From SHAN690 sp023262195 (GTDB lineage: Bacteria > Bacteroidota > Bacteroidia > Flavobacteriales_G > Salibacteraceae): DNA of 64,000 nucleotides. The DNA is taken from the NCBI GenBank assembly GCA_038142005.1, contig JAYQJE010000003.1:62001-126000 (forward strand), in the 5' to 3' direction. Below the pieces are notes generated by a model that saw only the letters and a program-made list of their open reading frames with translations, was not told the DNA's origin and did no database searches. Every line of letters begins with the position of its first letter. Within the stretch, counting starts at the first letter, position 1. This document shows, in pieces, positions 30,573-39,551 of the stretch. A program made the translations under genes and the position numbers.

Positions 30573-31988
30573 CGATTTACTGTGGTATAATTCAATGGCC
30601 ACCAAAATAGCTAAGAATCCCCAAAATGGTACGTTGGCCTTATCGAGGTCTAGGTAGTTATTGAGCACGCCATGAATCAAATAGGTGCACCAACCAAGGA
30701 ATACTCCCATAAGGATCACTTTCATTTCTCGATTCTGTAGACTCAAATAAACTACGATGAACTTATAGATGGCAATTCCGATAACAGCCAAAAGTGTGAT
30801 TAAGCCAAACACTCCCATCTCCGCTAATGGACCAAAGTATTCACTGTGTGCGTTCCCCAGATCGCCAAAGTTTGTGCTAATGATGGTAAGTTGTGAGGAG
30901 TGCTGATATGGAGCGTACTTAAATTTATAGGTACCAGGCCCAAAACCCACGATAGGTTTTTCTTCAAACATGCGCAATGCAGCATTCCAACGGTTAATGC
31001 GTTCCAGATTACTGGCGTCAGTCGCCACATTTGAAATAGAGTTGACATGTTCTGCCAAATCATCGGAAGAGTCTTGACGGTTTTTTTCCAGTTTCATCAT
31101 TACCTGCTCCTCGAATGCGAAGTATCCACCTACAAGCGTAATGGCACTGAGCGCCACCACCCACCAGCGCACTCGAAGCAATACCACAATCAAAATACCA
31201 CCAGCTCCAACAAGGCTAACCCAGGCAGCTCGGGTATAAGAAAAGATCAATGCGATGGTGAGGATTAGCATCAGCACGGTTACAACTACTTTGGTAGTTA
31301 CCGTAAGGTTTTTGCTCCATAAATATGCCCAAACAATGGGGTAAAACATAGCCAATATGGCTCCATAGCTTGTGTGGTCTTTAAAAAACGGCTGCATTAC
31401 CCAATGCGCAGGTTTAGACGCGAAGTTGTGTGTGGCATGTATCGCCACGGTATAGATGCCGACAAGGGTTAGGGGAATGATATAAAACCACAAAAACTTT
31501 CTGATGTTGTCTGGGTTCTGAAATACCTGCGTAGCGATAAAAAAGAAACCCACGACATACCAAAGTCGCGAGATGAAAAACTTGGTAGAAACCAACGGTT
31601 CTTCACTGGGAAAAATGGTGATAAAAACCCAGCCCAGGTTAAGTATAATGGCAATAGTCAAAGGGTGAAACAGGACCTTCGAATCGAATCGACCATCGTA
31701 GAAAACGCGTAGGAGAAAAACGAGCATAAGCCCAAAAATCAAAGGTTCGGTAGGTAATGATAAACCAAAGCCACCTGGTAATTCCTCAAACGCCACACTC
31801 AATGGTGTAAGTAAGGTAATCAGTAAAAAAAGCCAATCGAGTCGGAAGAGCGCCACTGCAATAACAGCAAACGCAATGGGTAGCCCAACCACCCAGTACT
31901 GCTCAAACAACACTCCTACCCCCAGAACTGCTATAAACGCAGAACCAATAATGTAGAGCCAACGCGTGATTTCAGCTTGGGAGAGCAC
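30549..31988 (-). CDS. O-antigen ligase/polymerase-like membrane protein (Wzy_C)
   Basis: A 479-residue, highly hydrophobic protein with about 12 membrane segments and a large loop at residues about 315-395 containing GFGPGTYKFKYAPYQ and the conserved GNAHSEYFGPLAEMG, the Wzy_C signature. It would polymerise or ligate undecaprenyl-linked surface glycan on the periplasmic side. The start is a GTG (31986-31988), 4 bases after the Wzz-like stop. Together with the Wzz-like and flippase genes upstream it forms a surface-polysaccharide export group. Ligase and polymerase functions cannot be separated from sequence alone. Confidence 0.82.
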   Translation of the reverse strand: MLSQAEITRWLYIIGSAFIAVLGVGVLFEQYWVVGLPIAFAVIAVALFRLDWLFLLITLLTPLSVAFEELPGGFGLSLPTEPLIFGLMLVFLLRVFYDGRFDSKVLFHPLTIAIILNLGWVFITIFPSEEPLVSTKFFISRLWYVVGFFFIATQVFQNPDNIRKFLWFYIIPLTLVGIYTVAIHATHNFASKPAHWVMQPFFKDHTSYGAILAMFYPIVWAYLWSKNLTVTTKVVVTVLMLILTIALIFSYTRAAWVSLVGAGGILIVVLLRVRWWVVALSAITLVGGYFAFEEQVMMKLEKNRQDSSDDLAEHVNSISNVATDASNLERINRWNAALRMFEEKPIVGFGPGTYKFKYAPYQHSSQLTIISTNFGDLGNAHSEYFGPLAEMGVFGLITLLAVIGIAIYKFIVVYLSLQNREMKVILMGVFLGWCTYLIHGVLNNYLDLDKANVPFWGFLAILVAIELYHSKSSEETTAY

Positions 31989-31992
31989 CAGT

Positions 31993-33009
31993 CTAGCTTC
32001 TTATCTTACGGAAGTTTTCCATAGCAATAATGCCAAGCACGGTGAGTAGAAACGCAGAGAACGTGCTCACCACCACTATGAGCCAGCGTATTGGATAGGC
32101 TTTTTTTCTCGGCAGGCCATGCCCTATTTACAACGAATTTTGTTGTGAGCGATCGCGTAGCGTCAGCCTTTGTTTCTTCATACTTTGCACGAAGCAAAGC
32201 GAGCTGCTCGCGCTCAAATTCAAGGTTTTCCGTTAACGATCGATAGGCGCTACCATAGTTTGCGAAAATCTCAAGTTTCTTTTCCAACTCCTTCACCAAC
32301 GAGGAATTACCCTTGGCGAGTGCTTCGTAATATGCCTTTGTAAGCTGCTCGACTTCTACTTCAAAATCGGTCAATCCTTTTTTACGAATTGCGGTCAACG
32401 AATCGTCCATACTCTTCATATACGCCTGCATATCCCGATATTCCTCTTCAATAATCTTTAATCCAACCTTGGCACGATCCTGCTGCATTCTGGTCCGAAC
32501 AGAGTCTAATCGATCAGCAATATCATTGGCGATCATGGCTGCAGTATCCGGACTATGATCAAGTACATCAATACGCACAGAATTAAACTCAGTGCGCTTA
32601 AAGGTTACATTATCCTGATATTGTTTCACGGTATTGGTGAGGGCAAATTGGTCGTCACCATCGATGCCATAGTGCTTTCTCAAGTTATATTTATCTCTGA
32701 TGTATCCACTAATCTCATCGGAGTTTAAAATCTGGAGCAATTGCTCTGCTTGTTCTTCTCACCAAAAGCATTGATGTCGAGTTTACCCGTAACGTCATCG
32801 GTCATCAACGACTTGGAAATCGAGCTTGTAGATGCTGGGAACATGATCACAGTGCTTAAGAACTTCTCCTGAATCAACAAAGACACTACGGCCGAAACCA
32901 AAGCCGCAGCAAACGAAATAATGATGATTGGTTTTCGGTAATTGAATAAGAAAACGAGCAAGTTCGTTGAGTCGAAATTCTTCTTGTATTCTTGATCTTG
33001 CATACTCAT
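31993..33009 (-). CDS. Wzz-family polysaccharide chain-length protein (two frameshifts)
   Basis: About 338 residues after repair. Membrane segments near residues 28-50 and about 300-325 flank a periplasmic coiled-coil region (VGLKIIEEEYRDMQAYMKSMDDSL, LEKKLEIFANYGSAYRSLTE), the Wzz topology. It regulates chain length of surface polysaccharide together with the polymerase. The AA at 32756-32757 is undercalled (joins NAFGEK to EQAEQLLQILN). A T7 run at 32101-32107 is one base too long; removing one turns the tail into KKAYPIRWLIVVVSTFSAFLL, the second membrane segment, ending at 31993. No BY-kinase domain is attached. Confidence 0.82.
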
Positions 33010-33104
33010 AGGTTATGTTGTTCTAATGCTAACGAAGCTCGCAAAAGTATGGATTAAGCGATGGGTAATTTAATCGTGTTTTGAGTGAAATTATTGCCCA
33101 TGAA

Positions 33105-34535
33105 TTATGATGGAATTGCTGTTTTAAGGTCAGAACGCTTCAAACCAATCAACACATAAAGCACAATTGCAGCAGCGATGAGCAATCCGATGGCCGATAA
33201 GTCGGAAAGATTTACTTGATTGATGGCATAGCCGGTTATGGCTAAACTGATCCAACAAACCAATCCTCGCCAAAACCATTGAAACAATCGAATGCTGACT
33301 GACCGGTAAACCAAAACAATCTGTGCCAAAGCCATAATTAAAAGACTGGAAAAACTTGCCAAGGCAGCACCATGTGCACCCAAGTTGGGTATCAAAGCAA
33401 CATTGAGTGTGATATTAACTATCACCGCTGCAAATGCTATCCAATTCATTGCCGCAAGTTGATTGCTCGCTGTGAGGTATGTGCCAAAAACATAGCCCAT
33501 GCAGATAAATAAAAAGGAACCCATCAGCCACTGAAAAGCATTGGCGGATTCAACGACCGAACTCGTGTATAAGAGGTCCATGAACCATTCTGCCTTGTAA
33601 ACCATCAGGACGGAGGCAAGACCAGCGGGAATGACCAAAAAGCGCGCTCCTTGATCAATCATATTCCTCAAATCATCGCTCTTATTTGTTGAAATCAACC
33701 TCGAAAAAATGGGTAATAACATTCCCGCATACAAAAAGGCAAAGCTGTTTCCAGCATCGATAATTCGGTATGCTTGAGCATAAATACCGGCCTCAACCAA
33801 ACCATCTTGGGCCAACCGCTCTAGCATTACTCCATCGAGTTTATTGTAGGCAGTCATAAGTAAAATTAGTAATGCGTAGGGCCAAGTAGCGCGTATCATC
33901 GAACGCATTTTACCTATATCCAATTGAAATGAGAAACTGCGTGAGGCAGCAGGTGTAATCAGCAGCGCTGTGATAATGGCGATAATATAGGCTGCCGTTT
34001 GCAGAATGGCCAAATACTCTATGTGAAATGGCAGATGACTAAACCATAATAAATATCCGATGGCCAAAATCAGAATACCACGATCAATAACCGACACAAT
34101 GCTGTCTCTAAAAAACAATTGTAGGCCGCTTATATTTGCCCGGAGCAAGAGCAGAAATGCTGACAGCACATGGTTAAACATTAATACCACAATAAAAAAC
34201 CAATATCTACCCTCGAAACCAATAATCAGAGCGGCACCAATGGTGACAGCAAAGTATAACAGGCTTAATACCGCCTTTAATGGAAGCAAGGTGGTCATGT
34301 TTCGAATGCCCATCAAATTGTCTTCTGCCACCTTAATCTTTTGAAAATTATTGATGCCCATATCCAAAACCACATTAAATAGAAAAGTGAAATTGAACAT
34401 GGCATAATAAAGACCATACTCCGCGGGACCAACAGTGTTTTGGATGCCCACTTCAATGCCGAAAACATAAATCGGCTTGATCAATAAATTCAGGACAACT
34501 AAAAAAAGTAGGTTGACAGAAAAATTTCTTTTCAT
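33105..34535 (-). CDS. Polysaccharide flippase (MATE/Wzx-like)
   Basis: An intact 476-residue membrane protein with about 13-14 hydrophobic segments and few loops. The start (FSVNLLFLVVLNLLIKPIYVFGIEVG) and GPAEYGLYYAMFNFTFLF match the polysaccharide biosynthesis protein/RfbX family, which flips lipid-linked glycan units across the inner membrane. It precedes the Wzz-like and O-antigen-ligase-like genes on the same strand, with a 95-base gap in which I see no gene, only an imperfect GGG...CCC hairpin (33063-33100). Confidence 0.85.
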   Translation of the reverse strand: MKRNFSVNLLFLVVLNLLIKPIYVFGIEVGIQNTVGPAEYGLYYAMFNFTFLFNVVLDMGINNFQKIKVAEDNLMGIRNMTTLLPLKAVLSLLYFAVTIGAALIIGFEGRYWFFIVVLMFNHVLSAFLLLLRANISGLQLFFRDSIVSVIDRGILILAIGYLLWFSHLPFHIEYLAILQTAAYIIAIITALLITPAASRSFSFQLDIGKMRSMIRATWPYALLILLMTAYNKLDGVMLERLAQDGLVEAGIYAQAYRIIDAGNSFAFLYAGMLLPIFSRLISTNKSDDLRNMIDQGARFLVIPAGLASVLMVYKAEWFMDLLYTSSVVESANAFQWLMGSFLFICMGYVFGTYLTASNQLAAMNWIAFAAVIVNITLNVALIPNLGAHGAALASFSSLLIMALAQIVLVYRSVSIRLFQWFWRGLVCWISLAITGYAINQVNLSDLSAIGLLIAAAIVLYVLIGLKRSDLKTAIPS

Positions 34536-34590
34536 TTTCAGCGTTAGGCTAGGTCAACAAAGTACGCTGAATTAAACCGAATCGTATATC

Positions 34591-34797
34591 ATGAACCATG
34601 TATTTATTACTCTATCTTCACTATTCCTGCTGGTTGTATTAAACTCTTGCAACAAATGCAAGGCAAAGCCAGACCCATTGTGCATTTGCTATGAAATCTA
34701 CGCACCAGTTTGTGGCTGTGATGGTAAAACCTATGCCAACGATTGTCATGCAGAATGTGCCAAAGTGGACTACGAGCCAGGAGAATGCCGACTTTAA
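34591..34797 (+). CDS. Kazal-domain lipoprotein, putative protease inhibitor
   Basis: A complete 68-residue protein. Residues 1-19 are a lipoprotein signal with lipobox VLNSC (Cys20). The mature part is one Kazal-like domain: CICYEIYAPVCGCDGKTYANDCHAECA, here described in two parts as CICYEIYAPVCGCDGKTY and NDCHAECAKVDY, with six Cys spaced as in non-classical Kazal inhibitors. Such domains block serine proteases through the exposed loop before the second half-cystine; the reactive loop here would be CICYEIYAP. It is divergent from the flippase and just upstream of a glycosyltransferase. Target protease unknown; a defensive or self-protection role is inference. Confidence 0.85.
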   Translation: MNHVFITLSSLFLLVVLNSCNKCKAKPDPLCICYEIYAPVCGCDGKTYANDCHAECAKVDYEPGECRL

Positions 34798-34837
34798 TTA
34801 ACCACAGCGCGTTATTTGATACGGATACATTTGTGCC

Positions 34838-35951
34838 GTGCGAATAGCAGTTAATACCCGCATGCTCATACAGGGCAAGCTTGACGGAATCGGATGGTTT
34901 TCGCACGAGGTTTTGCAGCGGTTGGTCACCAACAACCCTCAACACGAATTCCTATTTCTTTTTGATCGGGAGTTTTCTGAAAACTTCATTTATGCTGACA
35001 ACGTATGGGCCAAGGTGCTTTTTCCTCAAGCTCGACACCCACTGCTCTACCGCATGTATTTTGAGTATAGCATCCCAAAGGCGATCAAACAGTGGAAAGC
35101 AGACTTGTTCTTTTCACCCGATGGATTCTTGTCTACGAGAACACGGATACCCCAAGTGCCAGTCATTCATGATCTCAACTTTGAGCACCGACCCCAAGAT
35201 TTACCCAAAGCATACTCCAACTACTACCGAAGTTACTTTCCTCGGTTTGCTCAAAAAGCTCGAAATATTATTACCGTAAGCGAATATTCGGCCAAGGATA
35301 TAGCTACGACCTATGGGATCGAACCTGAAAAAATAAGTGTTGCACATAATGGTTGCAACAAAAGATTCAGACCCTTACCGAAACGGAAATCAAATCGATA
35401 AGAGCCAAACATGTTTTTGATTCTGAGTATTTTGTATTTGTAGGAAGTTTCTCATATCGTAAGAATATTCATGGCATAATAAACGCCTACGAGCTTTATC
35501 GAAACACAGGTGGAAGCTCAAAGCTTGTAATGATTGGCAACCCACTTTGGCGCTATAATGAGATGGATGATGCACTGGCAAAGTCAAACTATGCTGAAGA
35601 TATTATCTTCTTGGGTCACCTCCCATTTGATGAACTCGTGAAGGTTACGGGTGCAGCCAACGCATTGTTGTTTCCTCCTACTTTGAAGGATTTGGCATAC
35701 CAATCATAGAGGCATTCGGTGCAGGCATACCAGTAATCTGTGCCAACACTACTTCACTTCCTGAGGTGGCTGGTGATGCTGCATTATATGCCGACCCCGA
35801 TGATCATGCTCAAATTTCAAAGCACATGTTGGAGGTTGAAAAAAATAATCTACTCCGCGAAAAGCTAGTAAAATCGGGCTTCGAGCAAAAAAATAAGTTC
35901 ACTTGGGACAATACCGCGAACAAAGTCGAAATGGCGTTGTTTACTTACTGA
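34838..35951 (+). CDS. GT4-family glycosyltransferase (two frameshifts)
   Basis: About 371 residues after repair, starting at GTG 34838. The N-terminal Rossmann half has IPQVPVIHDLNFEHRP and NIITVSEYSAKDI; the C-terminal half has YFVFVGSFSYRKNIHGII, EGFGIPIIEAFGAGIPVICANTTSLPEVAGDAA (quoted in parts: EGFGIPIIEAFGAG and TSLPEVAGDAALY), the donor-binding E-x7-E of GT4. It probably adds a sugar to the surface polysaccharide built by the neighbouring flippase/Wzz group. CCC at 35372-35374 and CC at 35674-35675 are each one base short; repair joins KRFRP to LTETEIKS and ALLFP to SYFEGFG. Confidence 0.87.
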
Positions 35952-35999
35952 ATTGAATATATGAGAGTCGATTCAGGTTTAAGATTAGTGGTGGTTGAT

Positions 36000-36046
36000 G
36001 GTATGTGCCCAGTGACTTTTGTGGAGACAAAACGAGGGCACATACC
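36000..36046. other. 47-base nested hairpin between convergent genes
   Basis: GGTATGTGCCC (36000-36010) and GGGCACATACC (36036-36046) are perfect inverted repeats. Inside them TTTTGT (36017-36022) and ACAAAA (36027-36032) pair around a GGAG loop, leaving an asymmetric internal loop of 6 and 3 bases. It lies in the 107-base gap between the ends of the glycosyltransferase and nitroreductase genes. No T-tract follows, so it is not a textbook terminator. It may be a bidirectional terminator, a REP-like element or a structured RNA. Confidence 0.6.
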
Positions 36047-36058
36047 TCTTCTTTAGAC

Positions 36059-36655
36059 CTATCCAATAATATTCATAAAGTCTTCAGGAGCTGTTCTTCT
36101 TCGTTCTCTTCTCGGCTCATCTGGGATTCCGCCAAGGAATAGCCAGCCTAGGTGCAAGTCTTCATCATTCAAATCAAAATGACTCCTAACTATCTGATAA
36201 TTGGCCGTTGACCCCGAACTCCAATAGCCGCAAAGTCCATGACTTTCTGCATGCAGCCAAATGTTTTGCACTGCACATGAAACAGCACTGATTTCTTCCC
36301 ATTGCGGCACTCGTTTTTCGGAATCTCTTTTCATAATAATTGCCACAACAGCCGCGCTCTGAGCACATTTGAAGTCCAGCTTTTTCAGCTTGATTTCTCG
36401 GGTTCGTTCATCGATAATAGTTTCTTTCAAGACTTTGGTTTGCAAGTATCTAAACTCCTCAATCCTATCATTCATAAATCCAACAAAATGCCAAGGCTCC
36501 GTGAGCTTGTGTGTAGGAGCATAACACGCTACAGAAAGCAATGACTGTAATTGATCTTTAGTAAGTTCAATTGCTGTAAAATCTTTAGGATAAACTGACC
36601 TTCTGCTCGCGATAAAGCCAAGCGACTTATCAATTTCATGCTGTCGTAAATCCAT
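36059..36655 (-). CDS. Nitroreductase-family flavoprotein
   Basis: A 198-residue protein with the nitroreductase fold: IASRRSVYPKDF (FMN phosphate-binding Arg-Arg-Ser), LLSVACYAPTHKLTEPWHFVGF, SCAVQNIWLHAESHGLCGYW and GWLFLGGIPDEPR. It resembles the short NfnB/YdjA-like group that reduces quinones or nitro compounds with NAD(P)H using FMN. It is cytoplasmic, intact, and 18 bases downstream of the conserved membrane protein gene, possibly cotranscribed. The physiological substrate is unknown. Confidence 0.88.
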   Translation of the reverse strand: MDLRQHEIDKSLGFIASRRSVYPKDFTAIELTKDQLQSLLSVACYAPTHKLTEPWHFVGFMNDRIEEFRYLQTKVLKETIIDERTREIKLKKLDFKCAQSAAVVAIIMKRDSEKRVPQWEEISAVSCAVQNIWLHAESHGLCGYWSSGSTANYQIVRSHFDLNDEDLHLGWLFLGGIPDEPRRERRRTAPEDFMNIIG

Positions 36656-36673
36656 AAGCGATAAGAGTGTGAG

Positions 36674-37204
36674 TTATAGCTTTCTTCTAAATTCTGCTTT
36701 CAGAATTTCTGCCGCAACATCCGTAGGCGCCTTAGTCATGCGCTGAGTTAACTGCAATATAGCTGCGCTAAATTCCAAACTGGTGCCATCTTTTGGAGTG
36801 TTTTCGGCTGCCTTGTTTAAAATCTTTATCGTTTCCTCTTTTGCGGCAATCACAGATGCCCAAGCCTCATTGGATATGTAGAGCTGTTGTGTAAGATTGT
36901 GATCAAACTCATCCCGAATTACTTTCAAAACATCGGATTGCATCAGGCGGGCGCTCATGCCAGGTTTATTCACCCTAAACACCAAGCGCTCGGGGTGGAT
37001 GCGTTCTAAAAAGAGAATCAGTCGCTCGTATGCTTGCATTTGAATGGGCAAATAATCCTTTGCCTTTTTCTGATTCCATTCTCTTAAATGTGTTTCACGT
37101 TGAAATTCAAAATGCTTGGTTAAAAGCAAATAAACCACCCCAATGACGCCACCAATTGCCACCATAAGAGCGATTAATTCAATTACATCTCTAAATCCAT
37201 CCAT
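36674..37204 (-). CDS. Conserved membrane-anchored protein of unknown function (DUF7935-like)
   Basis: A 176-residue protein with one N-terminal membrane segment (residues 7-28, ELIALMVAIGGVIGVVYLLL) and a long helical cytoplasmic part. Blocks WNQKKAKDYLPIQMQAYERL and LFLERIHPERLVFRV are reminiscent of a small family widespread in Bacteroidota (I believe DUF7935). There is no catalytic motif. It is divergent from the aminotransferase and upstream of the nitroreductase. Function unknown. Confidence 0.72.
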   Translation of the reverse strand: MDGFRDVIELIALMVAIGGVIGVVYLLLTKHFEFQRETHLREWNQKKAKDYLPIQMQAYERLILFLERIHPERLVFRVNKPGMSARLMQSDVLKVIRDEFDHNLTQQLYISNEAWASVIAAKEETIKILNKAAENTPKDGTSLEFSAAILQLTQRMTKAPTDVAAEILKAEFRRKL

Positions 37205-37316
37205 AATGCAAGTTTACATTTTGAAATCATGACTGCAACGCATAACAGCCTCCGCGATTAGATTTATTAATACGGACGCCAAATCCTTAGATTTGCCCCC
37301 GAAAAACACAAATTCC

Positions 37317-38513
37317 ATGACTGGTCTTTCTGAGCGTATTTTGAACCTTGGTGAATCTGCTACCATTGCAATGTCTCAACACAGTAGAGACTTAAAAGCA
37401 AAGGGTATAGATGTTATAAATCTTAGTCTTGGTGAACCTGATTTTAACACGCCCGATTTCATTAAGGATGCCGCCAAGAAAGCCATTGATGAGAACTATT
37501 CGTTTTACCCTCCAGTTGCGGGTTATTTGGATGTGAGAGAAGCAATTTGTCGTAAACTCAAACAAGATAATAACCTTGATTATAAGGCAAGCCAAATTGT
37601 AGTTTCTACAGGTGCCAAGCAAAGCATAATGAATGCCGTGCTCTGCTTGGTAAACCCAGGTGATGAGGTCATTATACCTGCGCCCTTTTGGGTCAGTTAC
37701 AAGGAAATGGTGAAATATGCCGAGGGTGATGTAGTTGAAATAAATACTGGAGTGGAAACAAGTTTTAAAATCACTCCAGAACAGCTTGAGAATTCGATCA
37801 CCGATAAAACTCGATTATTCATTTTCTCTTCTCCATCAAACCCTACAGGAAGCGCATACTCTGAAGATGAATTGCGCGCCTTGGCTGAGGTTTTTGCTAG
37901 GCACCCACATGTCAAAGTGATTAGCGATGAAATTTATGAGCATATCCGGTATACAGGAACACACTTTTCGTTAGCGTCCATTCCACAGATTCATAATCAG
38001 GTCTTAACTGTTAATGGGGTTTCAAAGGCATTCGCTATGACAGGTTGGCGAATTGGTTATTTAGCTGCCAATGAAGATATTGCAAAGGCGTGCACAAAAA
38101 TTCAAGGGCAGTTTACCAGTGCCCCATCAGGGATCAGTCAGCGGGCTGCCATGGCTGCGATTGAGGCCGACCCAACCGAAGTTTCGTATATGCTTAAGGC
38201 GTTTAAAACTCGCAGACAACTCATGATTGATGGATTATCTACTATTCCTGGCTTTGTTTGTAATGAGCCGGAAGGTGCGTTTTATCTGTTTCCAAAGGTG
38301 AGTGCTGTTTTTGGTAAACATCATAACGGGCAAACGATAAATGACGCAACCGATTTAGCCATGTACCTTCTCTCTGAAGCACACGTAGCCACTGTTGCTG
38401 GCGATGCTTTTGGTGCTCCAGAATATTTACGGCTTTCTTATGCCACAAGCAATGAATTGCTTAGCGAGGCCATTGTAAGGATTAAATCTGCTATTGAAAA
38501 CCTAGCATCGTGA
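37317..38513 (+). CDS. Aspartate-type aminotransferase (class I PLP enzyme)
   Basis: A 398-residue protein from ATG 37317; the frame is open to a TTG at 37293 but family members begin MTGLSERI. PLP motifs are STGAKQSIMNAVLCL, IIPAPFWVSYKEM, SSPSNPTGSAYSEDEL, VISDEIYEHIRY, the Schiff-base Lys in VNGVSKAFAMTGWRIGYLA, and the C-terminal LRLSYATS. It transfers the amino group between aspartate (or similar) and 2-oxoglutarate; in Bacteroidota this branch often serves as the main AspC. Its stop overlaps the hldE-type kinase start (GTGA). Confidence 0.93.
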   Translation: MTGLSERILNLGESATIAMSQHSRDLKAKGIDVINLSLGEPDFNTPDFIKDAAKKAIDENYSFYPPVAGYLDVREAICRKLKQDNNLDYKASQIVVSTGAKQSIMNAVLCLVNPGDEVIIPAPFWVSYKEMVKYAEGDVVEINTGVETSFKITPEQLENSITDKTRLFIFSSPSNPTGSAYSEDELRALAEVFARHPHVKVISDEIYEHIRYTGTHFSLASIPQIHNQVLTVNGVSKAFAMTGWRIGYLAANEDIAKACTKIQGQFTSAPSGISQRAAMAAIEADPTEVSYMLKAFKTRRQLMIDGLSTIPGFVCNEPEGAFYLFPKVSAVFGKHHNGQTINDATDLAMYLLSEAHVATVAGDAFGAPEYLRLSYATSNELLSEAIVRIKSAIENLAS

Positions 38514-39499
38514 CCGAAAAGGCCATCATCAATACACTTAATGCGATAAGTGATAGCAATATCCTCATCATCGGGGATGTGATCTTGGACGCCTATTTCC
38601 ACGGTAAAGTAGATCGCATTTCGCCAGAAGCGCCTGTTTCAATTCTAGATGTAGAAAAGAAAGACTATCGACTCGGTGGTGCCGCCAATGTGGCCTTAAA
38701 TCTTAAAGCGCTTGGAGCAAGCCCCATCTTATGTACTGTGATAGGATCAGACTCAAGTGGCGATAAGATCATAGACCTTCTGAATGCCGAAGGATTGGAT
38801 GCTTCGGAGTAATAAAAAAAGTTCCAGTAGAATCACTTCACTAAAAACACGCCTGGTCAGTTCAAATAGGCAATTGATGCGCGTGGATGAAGAACGAGTT
38901 GAGGCATTAAATCGAGAGGATGAGCAGCGGCTTTCAGATTTGATCGCACGTATGATCGCATCAAGTAAACCGGATGCCATAATCTTTGAAGATTATGATA
39001 AAGGTGTGATATCGCTGAGTATCATCTCCAAAACGATTGAATTGGCGCGTGTACAAGATATACCCGTGACCGTTGACCCAAAAAGAAAAACTTTCTGTCT
39101 TATTCTGGCGCCACGCTTTTCAAACCTAATTTGAAAGAATTACGCGAAGGAATCAACAACCCTTCCATTGAACCATCCATAGAATCTCTGCGAAAGGCAT
39201 ATGAGTTTTTAAATGATGTGATGCCTGTAGAAATGGCACTATTTACGCTCTCAAGTCACGGAATGTATGTTACCAATGGCACATCCGATGCACTAATACC
39301 ATCGGAGGCAAATCAAATTGCGGATGTAAGTGGTGCGGGCGATACGGTAATTGCCGTAGCCACCTGTGCGTTAATCGCGGGGCTATCTTTAGAGGAGATC
39401 GCACGCTTTGCAAACACAGCCGCTGGGCTCGTTTGTAAGTCACCCGGTGTTGTAGCCATCGATTTAAACTCGTTTAAAAACGCGCTAAAACCGACATAG
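38510..39499 (+). CDS. Heptose-7-phosphate kinase, RfaE/HldE domain I (three indels)
   Basis: About 330 residues after repair, a PfkB-family kinase that phosphorylates D-glycero-beta-D-manno-heptose-7-phosphate at O1 for LPS core heptose. Motifs are LIIGDVILDAYFHGKVDRISPEAPV (read as IIGDVILDAYFHG and RISPEAPVSILDV), RLGGAANVALNLKALG, NRQLMRVDEE, IFEDYDKGVIS and ADVSGAGDTVIAVA with the catalytic Asp. The start is a GTG overlapping the aminotransferase stop. Breaks are at GG 38806-38807, A7 38814-38820 (together joining AEGLDAS to GVIKKSSSRITS) and A5 39086-39090 (joining DPKRKN to FLSYSGATLF). The nucleotidyltransferase domain is absent, so it would be a separate gene. Confidence 0.88.
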
Positions 39500-39551
39500 T
39501 GGGAATCAACGCCTTACGAGAAAAATAAATCTCTTTCTCTATTCGAGTAAG

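Noticed and set aside
36000..36046. Integron attC site
   Set aside because: The ends lack the GTTRRRY / RYYYAAC core sites, no integrase is present, and neighbouring genes are ordinary chromosomal genes.
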